This document shows, piece after piece, positions 6,028 to 7,333 of a stretch of 7,333 nt of DNA. The DNA lies in assembly GCA_046715235.1 (NCBI GenBank), contig JBKJZO010000196.1, forward strand, positions 1 through 7,333, in the 5' to 3' direction. Below the pieces are notes generated by a model, which had not been told where the DNA came from, made no database searches, and saw nothing but the letters and a program-made list of their open reading frames with translations. How positions within the stretch are numbered: position 1 is the stretch's first letter; each line of letters starts with the position of its first letter. The stretch comes from JBKJZO01 sp046715235 (lineage in GTDB: Bacteria; Actinomycetota; Actinomycetes; BP-191). Both the position numbers and the translations under genes were made by a program.

Positions 6028-6056
6028 TTGACAGCGGCGAGCGGCCGTCGTACGGT
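6028..6056 (+). promoter_or_regulatory. Housekeeping-sigma promoter of the regulator-ahcY operon
   Basis: TTGACA (6028-6033), a perfect -35 consensus, is followed after 17 bases by TACGGT (6051-6056), which fits the loose TANNNT -10 of high-GC actinobacteria. Transcription would start near 6062-6064, at the left edge of the palindrome and about 20 bases before the start codon at 6083. Confidence 0.65.
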
Positions 6057-6060
6057 CTAA

Positions 6061-6084
6061 ATCCGATTATCCGGATGAACGGAT
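6061..6084. promoter_or_regulatory. 24-bp near-palindromic operator overlapping the regulator's start codon
   Basis: Ten of the 12 position pairs are complementary. The layout is ATCCG (6061-6065), a perfect ATCCGGAT palindrome in the centre (6069-6076), and CGGAT (6080-6084). The half-sites therefore recur every 8 bp on each side. It spans the predicted transcription start and ends in the A and T of ATG 6083. Long palindromes at this place are typical operators of dimeric ArsR-family repressors, and the next gene encodes one, so autorepression is the likely use. Confidence 0.65.
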
Positions 6085-7054
6085 GAGAGATCTGAGCAGC
6101 CCCACCGTCTTCGACCGCCTGAGCGTGCTGGCGGATCCGACGCGCAGCCGCCTGCTGCTGCTCCTCGAGGAGCACGAGCTGTCGGTCTCGGAACTGACGG
6201 CCATCGTGGCGCTGCCCCAGTCGACGGTCAGCCGGCACCTCAAGGTCCTCGCCGACGAGGGCTGGGCCGCGGCCCGCTCCGAGGGACCGAGCCGGCATTA
6301 CCGGCTCGCGCCGTCCCTGGACGCCGACGCCAGAGCCCTCTGGGACACGGTCAAGGGCGCGGTCACGCGCACGCCGCTGGCGAACGACGACGCCGCGCGG
6401 GTCGCCGGTGTGCTGGCGGCGCGAGCGAGCCGGTCGCGTGAGTTCTTCTCGACCGCGGCGGGTCGCTGGGATGCCATGCGCAGCGAGCTCTTCGGCGCCT
6501 CAGCCGACCTCGCGCTCCTAGGCTTGCTCGACGATCGCTGGACCGTCGGCGACCTGGGCTGCGGCACGGGCGTCCTCGCGACCGCACTGTCGCCGTACGT
6601 CAAGAGCGTCGTTGGCGTCGACGCCTCGGCGGAGATGCTGGCCGCCGCGGCGAACCGGCTGGCCGGAGAGACCAACGTCGACCTGCGCGCCGGCGACCTC
6701 GAGCACCTCCCGCTCGCCGACGGCGAACTCGATGCCGCGGTGCTCTTCCTCGTCCTGCATTACGTCACCGATCCGGCAGCCGCGCTGGCCGAGGCGGCGC
6801 GCGCGCTGCGCCCCGGTGGCCGGCTGCTCGTCGTCGACATGACCCCGCACGACCGGGTCGACTACGCCGAGCGCATGGGCCACATCTGGCTCGGCTTCGA
6901 CCGCGAGCAGATCACCGGCTGGCTCACCGATGCCGGGCTCGAATGCGCGCGGTACGCCGACGTGCCGGTCGACCCGCAGGCGCAAGGCCCCAAATTGTTC
7001 GCCGTGGTAGCACGGCGCGAAGGAACGTCAGCAATCACCAACGAGAGGAACTGA
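6083..7054 (+). CDS. ArsR-type regulator fused to a SAM-dependent methyltransferase domain
   Basis: This is a 323-residue two-domain protein. Residues 9-75 are an ArsR/SmtB winged helix: LADPTRSRLLLLLEEHELSV, recognition helix PQSTVSRHLKVL (45-56) and wing SEGPSRHYRL. Where metal sensors carry ELCVC, this protein has ELSVS (32-36), so the classical cysteine metal site is missing. Residues about 120-310 are a class I methyltransferase fold: motif I DLGCGTG (157-163), the acidic residue binding the SAM ribose in VVGVDAS (D180), AGDLEHLPL (203-210), LVLHYV, and LRPGGRLLVVD. The N-terminal domain should bind DNA, and the C-terminal domain probably binds SAM or SAH as effector; whether it methylates anything is unknown. 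Fused regulators of this kind control S-adenosylhomocysteine and methionine genes in other bacteria (the SahR concept, from memory). The stop is five bases before ahcY. ATG 6083 has GGA seven bases ahead and yields the standard ArsR N-terminus. Confidence 0.9.
   Translation: MRDLSSPTVFDRLSVLADPTRSRLLLLLEEHELSVSELTAIVALPQSTVSRHLKVLADEGWAAARSEGPSRHYRLAPSLDADARALWDTVKGAVTRTPLANDDAARVAGVLAARASRSREFFSTAAGRWDAMRSELFGASADLALLGLLDDRWTVGDLGCGTGVLATALSPYVKSVVGVDASAEMLAAAANRLAGETNVDLRAGDLEHLPLADGELDAAVLFLVLHYVTDPAAALAEAARALRPGGRLLVVDMTPHDRVDYAERMGHIWLGFDREQITGWLTDAGLECARYADVPVDPQAQGPKLFAVVARREGTSAITNERN
7043..7050 (+). promoter_or_regulatory. ahcY: Ribosome binding site of ahcY inside the end of the regulator gene
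   Basis: GAGAGGAA, about ten bases before ATG 7060, overlaps the last codons of the regulator gene. Together with the 5-bp gap between the genes this indicates one transcript and probable translational coupling. Confidence 0.6.
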
Positions 7055-7059
7055 CCCAC

Positions 7060-7333
<274 letters not shown>

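Noticed and set aside
6132..6139. CGGATCCG inside the regulator gene as a second operator
   Set aside because: It encodes the conserved ADPTR segment of ArsR proteins and is too short to separate from coding constraint.
6083..7054. Arsenic-responsive regulator or arsenite methyltransferase
   Set aside because: The ELCVC metal site is ELSVS, and the methyltransferase part lacks the set of conserved cysteines of ArsM. The neighbour is ahcY, not arsenic genes.

Overview
The window is about two-thirds G+C and densely coded, with short intergenic gaps. The gene families point to a high-GC actinobacterium: an ECF42-type sigma factor paired with a DGPF/YCII protein, a DUF1684 protein, an actinobacterial-looking S-adenosylhomocysteinase, and a secreted collagen-like protein with a short N-terminal CYK...LRV...SC...LEW module. 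From memory that module is common in Thermoleophilia (Solirubrobacterales) and relatives. The class-level placement is inference. No rRNA, tRNA, CRISPR array or transposase is visible.

Layout, left to right. (1) 1-546, + strand: the C-terminal end of an SPFH/band-7-like protein, followed one base later by a small single-pass membrane protein. Both could be host or phage-derived. (2) 547-687: a non-coding gap with an imperfect 19-bp inverted repeat and a hairpin just past the tryptophanase stop. (3) 688-2061, - strand: a full-length PLP-dependent beta-eliminating lyase whose specificity residues match tryptophanase rather than tyrosine phenol-lyase. (4) 2122-2604, + strand: a GNAT acetyltransferase, divergent from the lyase. 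(5) 2718-3668, + strand: a secreted protein with 18 uninterrupted Gly-X-Y triplets. (6) 3711-4304, + strand: a DUF1684 protein whose stop codon interlocks with that of the convergent gene. (7) 5918-4301, - strand: a two-gene operon of a DGPF/YCII protein and an ECF42-type sigma factor. (8) 6083-7333, + strand: an ArsR-type regulator fused to a SAM-dependent methyltransferase domain, followed by ahcY, which runs off the window.

The most informative stretch is the 164-bp divergent gap at 5919-6082. Leftward it carries a TGTCGA -35 element and a strong Shine-Dalgarno for the DGPF/sigma operon, as expected if the ECF42 sigma factor reads its own operon. Rightward it carries TTGACA-N17-TACGGT followed at once by a 24-bp near-palindrome (6061-6084) that ends inside the regulator's start codon. 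This fits an ArsR-family autorepressor controlling the SAM-cycle gene ahcY, with its fused methyltransferase-fold domain as a likely SAM or SAH sensor. I see no wholly new multi-gene system. This regulatory node and the modular collagen-like protein are the most worthwhile leads.
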